Source: JANRLJ01 sp034437895
GTDB lineage: Bacteria; Chloroflexota; Anaerolineae; Aggregatilineales; Phototrophicaceae
Assembly: GCA_034437895.1 (NCBI GenBank)
Contig: DAOTTO010000506.1
Location: 1 to 49,098 of the forward strand
Length of the DNA: 49,098 bases
Direction of reading: 5' to 3'
Position 1 is the stretch's first letter, and the number at the start of each line of letters is the position of its first letter. A program made the position numbers and the translations under genes. Under the pieces are notes generated by a model, which ran no database searches, was not told where the DNA came from, and saw only the letters and a list, made by a program, of their open reading frames with translations. Below are positions 8,026 through 16,204 of the stretch, piece by piece.

Positions 8026-8832
8026 ATGACGATTGATTTACAAGCCGCCCGCAGCATCGCAACCGACATCGCATTGCAAGCCGCTGAAGTGATTATTCGC
8101 TATCATGATGCGGGGGATTTTTCCCAAAAAACCAAACAAAACGCCATCGATATTGTGACAGAGGCCGACCAACAGGCCGAAATCGTCATTGTGCAGGCGA
8201 TTAAGGCACATTTTCCCGATCATCATATTATTGGTGAAGAGGGCGGCGCGATGGGCGCACCCGCGGAAGATGCAGCTTATACGTGGTATATCGATCCGTT
8301 GGACGGCACGACCAATTTTGCCAATAAAATCCCGATTTTTGCGACGAGCATCGCCCTAACAGATCGAGATATGACCCCCATCGTAGGCGTGGTTTACAAT
8401 CCCATTTCGGGCGAAATGTTCAGCGTTGCAAAAGGGTTTGGCACAACTTTGAACGCTAAGCCCATTCAGGTTTCCAGCGCGGAGACATTAGAGCAGTCGG
8501 TCTTGTGCAGCGGTTTCCCTTACGATCAAGCTACGAACCCTGATAATAACCTCGTTGAATGGGGACGCTTTGCGGTCCGCACACGCGGCTTACGGCGTTT
8601 GGGATCGGCGGCGCTCGATTTATGTTTCGTCGCGGCGGGGCGCTTGGATGGCTATTGGGAACAGCAGTTGAATCCTTGGGATTATCTGGCGGGGCAGCTT
8701 TGCGTTTTGGAAGCAGGTGGCATCGTGACGGATTACATGAATAAGCCGCTTTCCGCCACCAACAAAGGCCGTATTTTGGCGAATAATGGGCGTATTCATC
8801 AGCAAATGCTCGATGTCTTGGCGCTGCGTTAG
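8026..8832 (+). CDS. Inositol monophosphatase family phosphatase (SuhB-like)
   Basis: 268 residues, full length for the family. All metal-site motifs are present: GEEGG with Glu71/Glu72, DPLDGTTNF starting at Asp90 (the DPxDGT signature) and the late WDYLAG motif with Asp219. Such Mg2+-dependent, Li+-sensitive enzymes hydrolyse myo-inositol-1-phosphate and related sugar phosphates; some act on fructose bisphosphate or PAP. No inositol genes are nearby, so the physiological substrate is uncertain. It starts 32 bp after the csp terminator and ends 8 bp from the convergent FHA gene. Confidence 0.9.
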   Translation: MTIDLQAARSIATDIALQAAEVIIRYHDAGDFSQKTKQNAIDIVTEADQQAEIVIVQAIKAHFPDHHIIGEEGGAMGAPAEDAAYTWYIDPLDGTTNFANKIPIFATSIALTDRDMTPIVGVVYNPISGEMFSVAKGFGTTLNAKPIQVSSAETLEQSVLCSGFPYDQATNPDNNLVEWGRFAVRTRGLRRLGSAALDLCFVAAGRLDGYWEQQLNPWDYLAGQLCVLEAGGIVTDYMNKPLSATNKGRILANNGRIHQQMLDVLALR

Positions 8833-8840
8833 AGACCCAA

Positions 8841-9569
8841 TTAGCCCGCCCGATAAAGCACGACTGTAGCGCCTATTTTGATGATATCGCCATCTCGTAA
8901 GACGCGGCCTTTTTCTGTTACTGTGGTGTCGTTTACAAGTGTACCGTTAGAACTGCCTAAATCATATAAGACCCAATTATTTTCCATCCGCCGCAGCCGA
9001 GCATGAGGCCGTGAAACGGAGGGGTCTTGTAGGCCAATTTCCCATGTGGCGTTGCTGGTGGCACGACCAATATTGACTTCTTGCAGCAGAAGCGGAATCG
9101 TGTGGCCTTCCTGCGGGCCGGTGGTGATAATCAGATGGCCTTGTCCGGTGTTGATTGTCGCCGTAATCAGCTTGCCGTCGGCTTCAGCCCGGCGCTGATC
9201 GTCCTCGCTCACGGCGGCGGAAAAGGTCAACATGGGAACGTAAAGCCGAATTTTATCCCCGGAAAAAAGCGGAAATTCTTCGGTAAGCTGTTGATCGTTG
9301 ACGAAAGTGCCGTTGGCGCTTTTTAAATCTGAAATCACAAATACCCCGTCGCGGTAATTGATGACGGCATGTTGGCGTGAGACATGTTGTTCGGGGATAC
9401 AAATATCATTACTGGAAGACCGTCCAATGGTTGCGGTTGCGCCTTCGGTTAAAACATGCTCATGGGTAATCGCCGTATCAGGGTCGATCCATGTAATTTT
9501 TGCCAATTTAAGTGGCGCGGTTTCTACATCCATAACAACAGCAGACCTCGTGTATTGCACCTTAAGCAT
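8841..9569 (-). CDS. Double-FHA-domain phosphothreonine-binding protein
   Basis: 242 residues with two forkhead-associated domains and nothing else. The first (about 45-105) shows IGRSSSND, HVSRQHAVI and SANGTFVND; the second (about 165-235) shows IGRATSN, SVSRPHARL and SSNGTLVND. The Arg, Ser-Arg-x-His and Asn-Gly positions that grip phosphothreonine are kept in both. It has no signal peptide or membrane helix, so it should be a cytoplasmic adaptor reading Ser/Thr-kinase phosphorylation. No kinase gene is in the window. Met13 (start at 9533) with a GAGG 11 bases upstream is an alternative start. Confidence 0.88.
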   Translation of the reverse strand: MLKVQYTRSAVVMDVETAPLKLAKITWIDPDTAITHEHVLTEGATATIGRSSSNDICIPEQHVSRQHAVINYRDGVFVISDLKSANGTFVNDQQLTEEFPLFSGDKIRLYVPMLTFSAAVSEDDQRRAEADGKLITATINTGQGHLIITTGPQEGHTIPLLLQEVNIGRATSNATWEIGLQDPSVSRPHARLRRMENNWVLYDLGSSNGTLVNDTTVTEKGRVLRDGDIIKIGATVVLYRAG

Positions 9570-9682
9570 TGTAACAACGACCTGTAACTCTTCATGTTAG
9601 CGTTAAGTAAATTTACTATAACACGTTTGAATTGTGTAATGTCGTTTTAATTTCAAAATTTTTCCTAAAATTCCAGTAAGGG

Positions 9683-10618
9683 TTAATTGTCCTTACCGGA
9701 AGACGTAATGTCTTTTTTGCGCTCGCTACGCAGCCGTTCCCGTTCTGTATCGCCCATTCCCGGATACCATTCATCCGGTAACGCCCCAGATTCACGCGTG
9801 ACCGTCCACCCGCCTAAATCGCGCGCGATGACTTCTAACATTTTCGGCTGGATCCAAATCACCGAATCGACTTGGACTGCTCGCGCTCCTGCTTCCAGAT
9901 AATCGCGTGCGTCTTGTGGGGTATGGATTCCGCCTGCGCCGATGATGGGAATATCAACACGGCGGATAATCTGCCCGACCACGCGCAGCACCATCGGCTT
10001 GACCAGTGGCCCATAGATACGCCCACTCACCAATCTACCAGTTAAGGGATCCCGGGCTGTTCCACGCGGCGGCGCAGCGATGACTAAAGCGCCAGCGCCA
10101 GCGTCGGAAACTGCCTCAGCGATTTCGTAAGCGTCTTGCAGGGGTAGGCGCACTAAAACGGGTTTTTCGGTTTTTTCTACGGCGGCTTTAACCAGTTCTT
10201 CTGCTTCCTTCCAACTAATATCATCGTTGAGGCCGAGTTCAATCGCGTTTACGCTCTCCTCACCGTCCAAGCGACTTACGCTTTTACGCACTTGATCGGC
10301 GGTTGTCCCGACGAGATGGACGATAATCGGCAGCGGCAGCATCAGCCACAGGTTCCGATAGCGCTTGAGGACTTTATTCAGGCCGGGATTCGGCAGACCA
10401 GTATGGACGAGGATGCCTGCATCCAACGGCACGACTCGTGTTCCCGAAGCCGGACTGCGTGATTCATAAGTAATTGGGTTGGTGACAATCGCCCCTAGTT
10501 TTTCCACATTAATAAAATCACGGTATACATCGCCATAACCAAAAGTGCCAGCAGCAGGCATGACGGGTGTTTGTATTTCCAGGCTGTTCTTACCGGGACG
10601 GGTAATCTCGATGGTCAT
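9683..10618 (-). CDS. PyrD-like FMN oxidoreductase lacking the dihydroorotate catalytic motif
   Basis: 311 residues with the TIM-barrel shape of class 1 dihydroorotate dehydrogenase: PAAGTFGYG at the start, a GLPNPGL phrase matching GLQNPG, and the C-terminal phosphate-binding strands PIIGAGGIHTPQDA and GARAVQVDS. However, the catalytic phrase (N-x-S-C-P-N in the family) is replaced by ELGLNDDI (127-134), the FMN-contacting Lys in VKLSP is Arg157, and the INT/Asn strand is IAAPPRGT (180-187). It is therefore unlikely to be an ordinary dihydroorotate dehydrogenase. It is paired with a PyrK-like gene 26 bp upstream, so an electron-transfer complex is inferred; the substrate is unknown. Confidence 0.7.
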   Translation of the reverse strand: MTIEITRPGKNSLEIQTPVMPAAGTFGYGDVYRDFINVEKLGAIVTNPITYESRSPASGTRVVPLDAGILVHTGLPNPGLNKVLKRYRNLWLMLPLPIIVHLVGTTADQVRKSVSRLDGEESVNAIELGLNDDISWKEAEELVKAAVEKTEKPVLVRLPLQDAYEIAEAVSDAGAGALVIAAPPRGTARDPLTGRLVSGRIYGPLVKPMVLRVVGQIIRRVDIPIIGAGGIHTPQDARDYLEAGARAVQVDSVIWIQPKMLEVIARDLGGWTVTRESGALPDEWYPGMGDTERERLRSERKKDITSSGKDN

Positions 10619-10643
10619 GGATTTCTCTTTGGGATAGGCAGTA

Positions 10644-11381
10644 TTATTTTAAGATGACTTGCGTCAGATCAAAAGCGGGGCCATCGGTACAGATCAAATT
10701 GAGGCCCTCGCGCATTTGCAGCATACACGCATGACACGCCCCCGCCGCACACGTCATCGTCGGCTGGAACACCCCGAACAGATAATTAGAAGGCACATCT
10801 GCCCGACGCTCCTTAAAGCGTTCCAGCAGTTTAGCAAACCGCACCCCTTCGTCATCACGGGCGACCACCGCGAAAACCTGATCTGCCCAACCGACGGTCA
10901 TCACTTGGTTAGGCCAGTTAATGTCTTCATCTCCGTGAACGATTTCGACTTCGGGCGGGAGGTGCTGCGTATTATATTGTGTCGCCGCGCCAATCAATAC
11001 GAGCGTTACGCTGATATTGTTCCCTAGCAGCCAAGGAATCGTCATCAGCAGGGGGGTGGGCATCGCGTCATAGGCCACTAACAATACATTTCGCAGCGTC
11101 CGCCGGAAAAGAAATGGTTGCCCCACAAGGCCGATCACGCTGATGATCTGACCGGGTTCAAATCGCTCTGTGCCAGGGCGCTCGACGATCATCTTCCCGC
11201 TGCCCACGCCTACAGGCCACCATTGTTGCCGCAGATAAGGATCATAGCTTTCCGTCAATCGCGCAAGAATTGATTGACCGGGCTTAACCCGCGCCAATGA
11301 GGAATCAATGGCGAGTTCAAGATGTTGGTATTTACTATTAATGCGCTGGACGCGCTCGATGATGGCTTCTGTTTCTTTCAT
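10644..11381 (-). CDS. PyrK-like ferredoxin-reductase subunit with a [2Fe-2S] motif
   Basis: About 245 residues. The C-terminal cluster motif is intact (CAAGACHAC, then a final Cys in LICTDGPAF), as in PyrK, the FAD/[2Fe-2S] subunit that passes electrons from PyrD to NAD+. The N-terminal FAD domain is divergent: the family RxYS/RRPIS phrase is replaced around LRQQWWPVGVG. The Rossmann region is recognisable but also altered. It precedes the PyrD-like gene by 25 bp in one operon. Start taken at ATG 11381, with AAGAAG 8-10 bases upstream, rather than a TTG two codons earlier. Both partners diverge together, suggesting a shared non-canonical role. Confidence 0.7.
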   Translation of the reverse strand: MKETEAIIERVQRINSKYQHLELAIDSSLARVKPGQSILARLTESYDPYLRQQWWPVGVGSGKMIVERPGTERFEPGQIISVIGLVGQPFLFRRTLRNVLLVAYDAMPTPLLMTIPWLLGNNISVTLVLIGAATQYNTQHLPPEVEIVHGDEDINWPNQVMTVGWADQVFAVVARDDEGVRFAKLLERFKERRADVPSNYLFGVFQPTMTCAAGACHACMLQMREGLNLICTDGPAFDLTQVILK

Positions 11382-11437
11382 GCTCAAACTTCTTTATGAC
11401 GCTAACTTTACATCAGTGTATCATTACGGCGTGAATG

Positions 11438-11468
11438 TAGACAATCTGTTTTCGGTTTGTGTTATTAT
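11438..11468 (+). promoter_or_regulatory. Possible promoter for the acidic protein / PLD operon
   Basis: TAGACA (11438-11443) and TATTAT (11463-11468) are 19 bases apart, two more than ideal. It sits in the 110-bp gap between the divergent PyrK-like gene and the 174-residue protein gene. Confidence 0.3.
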
Positions 11469-11491
11469 TCGCGTGAAAGTGAGGCGTATTT

Positions 11492-12016
11492 ATGTCAGAT
11501 ATTAACGTCAAAGATGCTATTATTCGGTTATATGATGATTCCAGTTTAACGGATGAATTGACCGACGAGCCAGCGAAGGTACTGCTTAAATGGGCTGAAA
11601 CGCAGTTGCCCAAATTGGCGGAGCGCTATACCGAAGAAGAGTCTTTTGAAGATGCGTTTAAGACACTGCGCGGCCTGATGAAAGGCATTAATCGGCTGAC
11701 GGGACAACGAGAAACCTTGCTCCCGGAAGAAAAGCAGGAAGCCTTACAGAAAATGGTTGATCGCAGTACTGAACTTAATTATAAGGCTACCGCCGATCAC
11801 ACGGAGGCTTATCTGGAAAAACAAACGGCTCTTTCTGAACAAGATCATGTAAATGCTTTAATCGCGTGGCTAGAAACAGGTTCTACTGAAATTTTACCCT
11901 TAAATCCGCCGAGTTCATCAGATATTTTAACAAATTCATCATCGATAACAACTAATTTAACCTCAGATGCACCCAAACAGGAGCAGACACTTTCTTATGG
12001 CGAAGAAAACTACTAA
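11492..12016 (+). CDS. Unrecognised acidic helical protein
   Basis: 174 residues, rich in Glu, Asp and Leu, without a signal peptide or membrane helix. Residues 1-130 read as consecutive amphipathic helices (for example KVLLKWAETQLPKLAERY). The last ~40 residues are a Ser/Thr/Asn-rich low-complexity tail. I do not recognise a family. Its end overlaps the start of the PLD-family gene by 20 bases, so the two are translationally coupled and probably work together. A GTGAGG ribosome site precedes the start. Confidence 0.6.
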   Translation: MSDINVKDAIIRLYDDSSLTDELTDEPAKVLLKWAETQLPKLAERYTEEESFEDAFKTLRGLMKGINRLTGQRETLLPEEKQEALQKMVDRSTELNYKATADHTEAYLEKQTALSEQDHVNALIAWLETGSTEILPLNPPSSSDILTNSSSITTNLTSDAPKQEQTLSYGEENY

Positions 12017-13283
12017 AAGCAGTTCTAAGAAAAAAGACACGCAAGATTCACGCTCATTAATCGCCACGATTATCGGCGCGATTGTGGTCGGTATCGCTGC
12101 GTTGATCGGAACCTTAAGCGGTGGCAGCTTAACCACGCCTACAGCGACTAACATCCCTGCGACGAGTCGGCCTGCCATTACGACACCTGCCACGACATCG
12201 GCTCGGCCTACCGCCACAGTTAGCGGTGGCAGCACACAGGTCGCCAATAATTCTAGTGGTCAAGTTAGCGCGATTAACCTCAGCGTGAACGGTCTCGGCG
12301 CACAAAAAGGCTTCTGGCAGGTCTATTTCACTACACCGACAGGCAGCCGCAATGCGACCACTTACCTCAACGGGGTCGATTATCCGTTAGCGACGGCAAT
12401 TGATGGAGTACAGCGCAACTTAGATATTGCCGCTTATGAATGGAACAGTCCGCGTTTGACCGAAGCCGTGATTAATGCGCTAGGACGTGGGGTGCAGGTG
12501 CGGATGGTGGTCGATGATGAAGCCACTATAGAAGATGATGACAGCACGATCCAGCAAGTGATTAGTGCTGGCGCGGAGGTGGTGGATGACAGCCGCCGCG
12601 CCCTAATGCACGATAAATTTATGATCCTCGACAGCCAAATTGTGTGGACGGGTTCAACCAATTTTACGATTAACGATGTCTATCGCAATAATAACAACCT
12701 CCTCATGCTGCGTTCACGCCGCGCTGTAGAAATCTATCAGGCGGAATTTAATGAAATGTTTTTTGATGGGCAGTTCGGGCCGCGCAGTTCGCAGACTAAC
12801 AGCGGCAGTTTTAATCAGGATGGCACACCGATACAGATTTACTTCGCACCTGAAAATGATGTCTTGGACGCGATGGTGACTGTGGTGGAAAGTGCGCGGA
12901 CGAGTATTCGATTTATGACGTTTTCTTTTACAGAAGCCGAAATTGCCAATGCCATCTTGGCACGGGCAGCGGCGGGCGCAAGCGTACAGGGCATCTTTGA
13001 AACACGCGGCAGCCAAACGGAATTCAGTGAATTACGCGCACTCTTTTGCGGTGGGTTATCGGTTCGGCAGGATGGCAACCCCAATACCTTCCATCATAAA
13101 GTGTTGATTGTCGATAATCGTATTGTGATTACCGGCTCGTTTAACTGGTCGGCGAATGCGACGGAAAGCAATGATGAAAATCTGATTATCATTGACGATG
13201 CCGATTTAGCAGCGCAGTATATCGCAGAATTTGATCGGGTGTGGTCACGGGCAACTGTGCCAGATCAAAGTCTCTGTCAATAG
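11997..13283 (+). CDS. Membrane-anchored phospholipase D superfamily protein
   Basis: 428 residues. A Lys-rich N-terminus is followed by a hydrophobic helix (about 21-40) and a Thr/Pro-rich linker (45-90), so by the positive-inside rule the catalytic part faces outside. Two PLD half-sites are present: HDKFMILD (205-212) with a downstream GSTNFT, and HHKVLIVD (366-373) with GSFNWS; both keep His, Lys and Asp. Families with this layout include bacterial PLD nucleases (Nuc, NucT-like) and phospholipases; which one cannot be decided. Start chosen at ATG 11997 (MAKKTTK), with AGGAG 13 bases upstream; the in-frame ATG at 11967 has no ribosome site. Confidence 0.85.
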   Translation: MAKKTTKSSSKKKDTQDSRSLIATIIGAIVVGIAALIGTLSGGSLTTPTATNIPATSRPAITTPATTSARPTATVSGGSTQVANNSSGQVSAINLSVNGLGAQKGFWQVYFTTPTGSRNATTYLNGVDYPLATAIDGVQRNLDIAAYEWNSPRLTEAVINALGRGVQVRMVVDDEATIEDDDSTIQQVISAGAEVVDDSRRALMHDKFMILDSQIVWTGSTNFTINDVYRNNNNLLMLRSRRAVEIYQAEFNEMFFDGQFGPRSSQTNSGSFNQDGTPIQIYFAPENDVLDAMVTVVESARTSIRFMTFSFTEAEIANAILARAAAGASVQGIFETRGSQTEFSELRALFCGGLSVRQDGNPNTFHHKVLIVDNRIVITGSFNWSANATESNDENLIIIDDADLAAQYIAEFDRVWSRATVPDQSLCQ

Positions 13284-13291
13284 AAAAAACG

Positions 13292-13300
13292 TGCTATAAT
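13292..13300 (+). promoter_or_regulatory. Extended -10 promoter for the HerA-like gene
   Basis: TGCTATAAT is a perfect extended -10 element. No good -35 hexamer is visible. Transcription would start near 13307, about 23 bases before the ATG, so the ATPase gene can be expressed separately from the PLD gene. Confidence 0.55.
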
Positions 13301-13329
13301 CTGAGGGGTATTTATGGGAGAGATAAACC

Positions 13330-16065
13330 ATGCCATTTATTGAAGCGCCAACAAACTTTTATCTGGGTCGCCGTTACGACTCGGAGTCCAATCGGTTAAC
13401 TGAAGATGTGGTCTATTATGACTCGCGGGATTTGACCACCCATGCGATTGTCGTGGGGATGACGGGCAGCGGGAAAACGGGGTTGTGTATCACGCTGCTG
13501 GAAGAAGCGATTCTAGATAATATTCCAGCCATCATCATCGACCCGAAAGGCGACATCACCAATTTGCTGCTGACATTCCCAGATTTGCGCCCGGAAGATT
13601 TCCAGCCCTGGGTGAATGTGGACGATGCTCGCCGTGCTGGATTAGATATTCCGGCTTTCTCAGCGGATATTGCCCAGCGTTGGCGGGACGGCTTACAAAG
13701 CTGGAGTATTGTTCCAGACCGGGTGCGCTGGCTGCAAAAAGCCTCGGAATACAGCATCTACACCCCCGGTTCTGATGCCGGGCTGCCGATTAGCATTCTG
13801 GCCTCATTACGTGCGCCGCGTGAAGGCTGGGTAGGGAACGAAGAAGCCCTGCGTGAAAAAATCAACGGTATCACTACCGCGCTGCTGGCTTTGATTGGCA
13901 TGAATGCTACGCCTGTTCAGGATAAAGAACACGTCCTCATCGCCAATATTTTTGAATATGCTTGGCAGCAGGGGATTGACCTTTCACTAGAGGATATTAT
14001 TCTTCAAGTGCAAAAGCCGCCTTTTACCAAGTTAGGTGTTTTCCCGATTGACGATTACATGTCGGAAAAATTACGGTATAAGCTGGCGATGTCGCTCAAT
14101 AACATCATCGCCTCACCGTCGTTCCAATCATGGTTGCAAGGTCAGCCGCTTGATATTCAGAGTTTGCTCTATCAGCCCAATGGTCGTCCGCGTGTGTCGA
14201 TCTTTTATATCGCGCATCTGAGTGATCCAGAACGTCTGTTTATCATTACCTTGATTTTGGAAAACATGATCGGCTGGATGCGTACCTTGAGCGGTACAAC
14301 CAGTTTGCGAGCACTTCTTTATATTGATGAGATGTTCGGATATTTCCCCCCCTATCCGCGCAACCCGCCGACCAAAGAACCGATTTTACGGCTGATTAAG
14401 CAAGCACGCGCCTTCGGCATTGGCTTGATTCTGGCGACACAAAATCCCGGTGATCTGGATTACAAAGGCTTGAGTAATGCCGGAACGTGGTTTATTGGGC
14501 GGCTGCAATCCGAAAATGATAAAGCCAAAGTGATGGACGGGCTGCGCTCGTTAGCCAGCACACAAGATGAACTGTCGCTGCGTGATGTTGAAACGCTGAT
14601 CGCCGATATTGCACCCCGCGTCTTTTTGATGCGAAATGTGCATGATGATAGCGGCCCGGTATTAGTGCATACCCGTTGGGCGATGAGTTATCTACGCGGC
14701 CCCTTAACGCGCCAACAGGTACAGATTTTGATGCAAGGCCAGCGTCAGCAATTGATGACGCAGATCGCTGCCAATTATACCAATTATGGTCAGCAAACGG
14801 GCTTTGGACAGAGTCGCGCTAATCCGCCGAGTACTTCCGGGACGCAAAGCGCTCCGCCTGCTGGAGTGAACAGACCCGCAACACTGCCGGGGATGCCTGC
14901 ACAGCCGCCCGCCACACTGCCGGGTGTGTTTGGGGCGCAAACGGCTGCTCCTAATCCAAATGTGCAACAGGGATGGACGCAGCAGGCTACCGTTACGCCG
15001 AGCCAAGTTAATTTCCCGGTCTCACAGGATTCGCAGCGTACGACGGTGGTCGCGGGAATGCCTTCGGGCTTTTCCGCAAATCCGCAACCGATTACATCGG
15101 CTATCGCGCAATATTATCTGCCAAACCGCGTGACGAGCCAGCAGGCGATTGCCAATTGGCAGCAGCAAACTCGGCAGCAAGCACAGTTTGGTGGTTCGAC
15201 ATTGGTCTATCAGCCGGTGTTGTTGGTGCAATCCATCGCTCGTTATTCCGATAAAAAAGCCTCGGTTTATACGGCGCGGTATCACACTTATCATGTGCAT
15301 GACCTGCAAAAAGCCGGCATTATCCATTGGGAAGAATATCGGGCAGAACCGATTGATGCACGTGCGCTATCTGGTCAACCTTTCCAGGCGGCGTATTATG
15401 CTGACCTCGCACCCGGTCTTACTGATGACAGCCGCTTGAGTGCCGTCAAGCGCGAGGTTGTGGACATGATCTATAACACAGGCCAGCTTAAATTGCCGTT
15501 TAATCCAGACCTGAAGGTTTATGGCAATCCTGATATGGATTACAGCCAATTTCAGGCGCAAAGCCAGCAAGTTGCCCGTGAACAGCGTGATGCCGAAATT
15601 GACGCACTCACAGCTAAATATGGCGGGATGCTAGATAAACTGGAAGATAAGCTCAAGCGTAAAGAAGCTGAACTGCGCGGTGAAGAACTTGAACTCAAAG
15701 ACCGTCGTCGTGAAGAGCTATATACAACGGGCGAAGCGCTATTAAGTCTCTTTAAAGGTCGCACAAATTACACCCTCTCGCGTATGAGCCGTTCTACACG
15801 CTATCGCCGCCAAACCAAAGTGGATTTGTCCGAAAGCCAACAAGTCATTGATGAAGCCGAGCAGCAAATGATACAGGTTGAAGAAGAATATCAAAGCGCA
15901 GCGCAGGCCGTTAATAACAAGTGGGCACAAATCGCCGCTGGGACGCAGGAATATGTCGTCTCGCCTTTGAAGAAAGATATTCAGATTGAACTGTTCGGCA
16001 TCGGCTGGGTGCCGTATTGGTATGCTCTCGTGAACGGGCAGCCAACTTTGCTTTCTGCCTTTTAG
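13330..16065 (+). CDS. HerA-like P-loop ATPase with C-terminal coiled coil
   Basis: 911 residues. The N-terminal ATPase of the HerA/FtsK/VirB4 (DUF87) type has Walker A GMTGSGKT (43-50), an IIIDPKGD strand soon after, and Walker B LLYIDE near residue 330; a QARAFGIGLILATQNP sensor phrase follows. Residues ~480-600 form a Gln/Pro-rich linker. Residues ~735-800 are a strongly charged coiled coil (KLEDKLKRKEAEL), and a further helical segment reaches the C-terminus. HerA-like ATPases pump or remodel DNA, or act with nucleases in repair and defence. It lies 46 bp behind the PLD gene but has its own promoter. A GGGAGAG ribosome site supports the start. Confidence 0.85.
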   Translation: MPFIEAPTNFYLGRRYDSESNRLTEDVVYYDSRDLTTHAIVVGMTGSGKTGLCITLLEEAILDNIPAIIIDPKGDITNLLLTFPDLRPEDFQPWVNVDDARRAGLDIPAFSADIAQRWRDGLQSWSIVPDRVRWLQKASEYSIYTPGSDAGLPISILASLRAPREGWVGNEEALREKINGITTALLALIGMNATPVQDKEHVLIANIFEYAWQQGIDLSLEDIILQVQKPPFTKLGVFPIDDYMSEKLRYKLAMSLNNIIASPSFQSWLQGQPLDIQSLLYQPNGRPRVSIFYIAHLSDPERLFIITLILENMIGWMRTLSGTTSLRALLYIDEMFGYFPPYPRNPPTKEPILRLIKQARAFGIGLILATQNPGDLDYKGLSNAGTWFIGRLQSENDKAKVMDGLRSLASTQDELSLRDVETLIADIAPRVFLMRNVHDDSGPVLVHTRWAMSYLRGPLTRQQVQILMQGQRQQLMTQIAANYTNYGQQTGFGQSRANPPSTSGTQSAPPAGVNRPATLPGMPAQPPATLPGVFGAQTAAPNPNVQQGWTQQATVTPSQVNFPVSQDSQRTTVVAGMPSGFSANPQPITSAIAQYYLPNRVTSQQAIANWQQQTRQQAQFGGSTLVYQPVLLVQSIARYSDKKASVYTARYHTYHVHDLQKAGIIHWEEYRAEPIDARALSGQPFQAAYYADLAPGLTDDSRLSAVKREVVDMIYNTGQLKLPFNPDLKVYGNPDMDYSQFQAQSQQVAREQRDAEIDALTAKYGGMLDKLEDKLKRKEAELRGEELELKDRRREELYTTGEALLSLFKGRTNYTLSRMSRSTRYRRQTKVDLSESQQVIDEAEQQMIQVEEEYQSAAQAVNNKWAQIAAGTQEYVVSPLKKDIQIELFGIGWVPYWYALVNGQPTLLSAF

Positions 16066-16087
16066 AAGTTTTCCTCGCAAAACTTTC

Positions 16088-16147
16088 AAAGCCGCGAAGA
16101 ATTGTCAAGTAAAATTCAGATTTTCTTGGCAAAAAATCGCGGCTTTT
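16088..16147 (+). terminator. Terminator after the HerA-like gene
   Basis: AAAGCCGCGA (16088-16097) pairs perfectly with TCGCGGCTTT (16137-16146). An inner TTGTCAAG/CTTGGCAA pairing extends the stem within the long loop. A short T run closes it. The near-symmetric ends could also work on the other strand. Confidence 0.65.
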
Positions 16148-16204
16148 GCATTTATACTTAATCTTAACATCCAGCAACATCCTTTAACATAAGGTATCGT
16201 TTTT

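Noticed and set aside
11492..16065. Established defence system (DISARM, HerA-DUF4297 or similar)
   Set aside because: No matching partner genes such as a methylase, DUF4297 or SIR2 gene; the PLD protein appears to face outside the cell.
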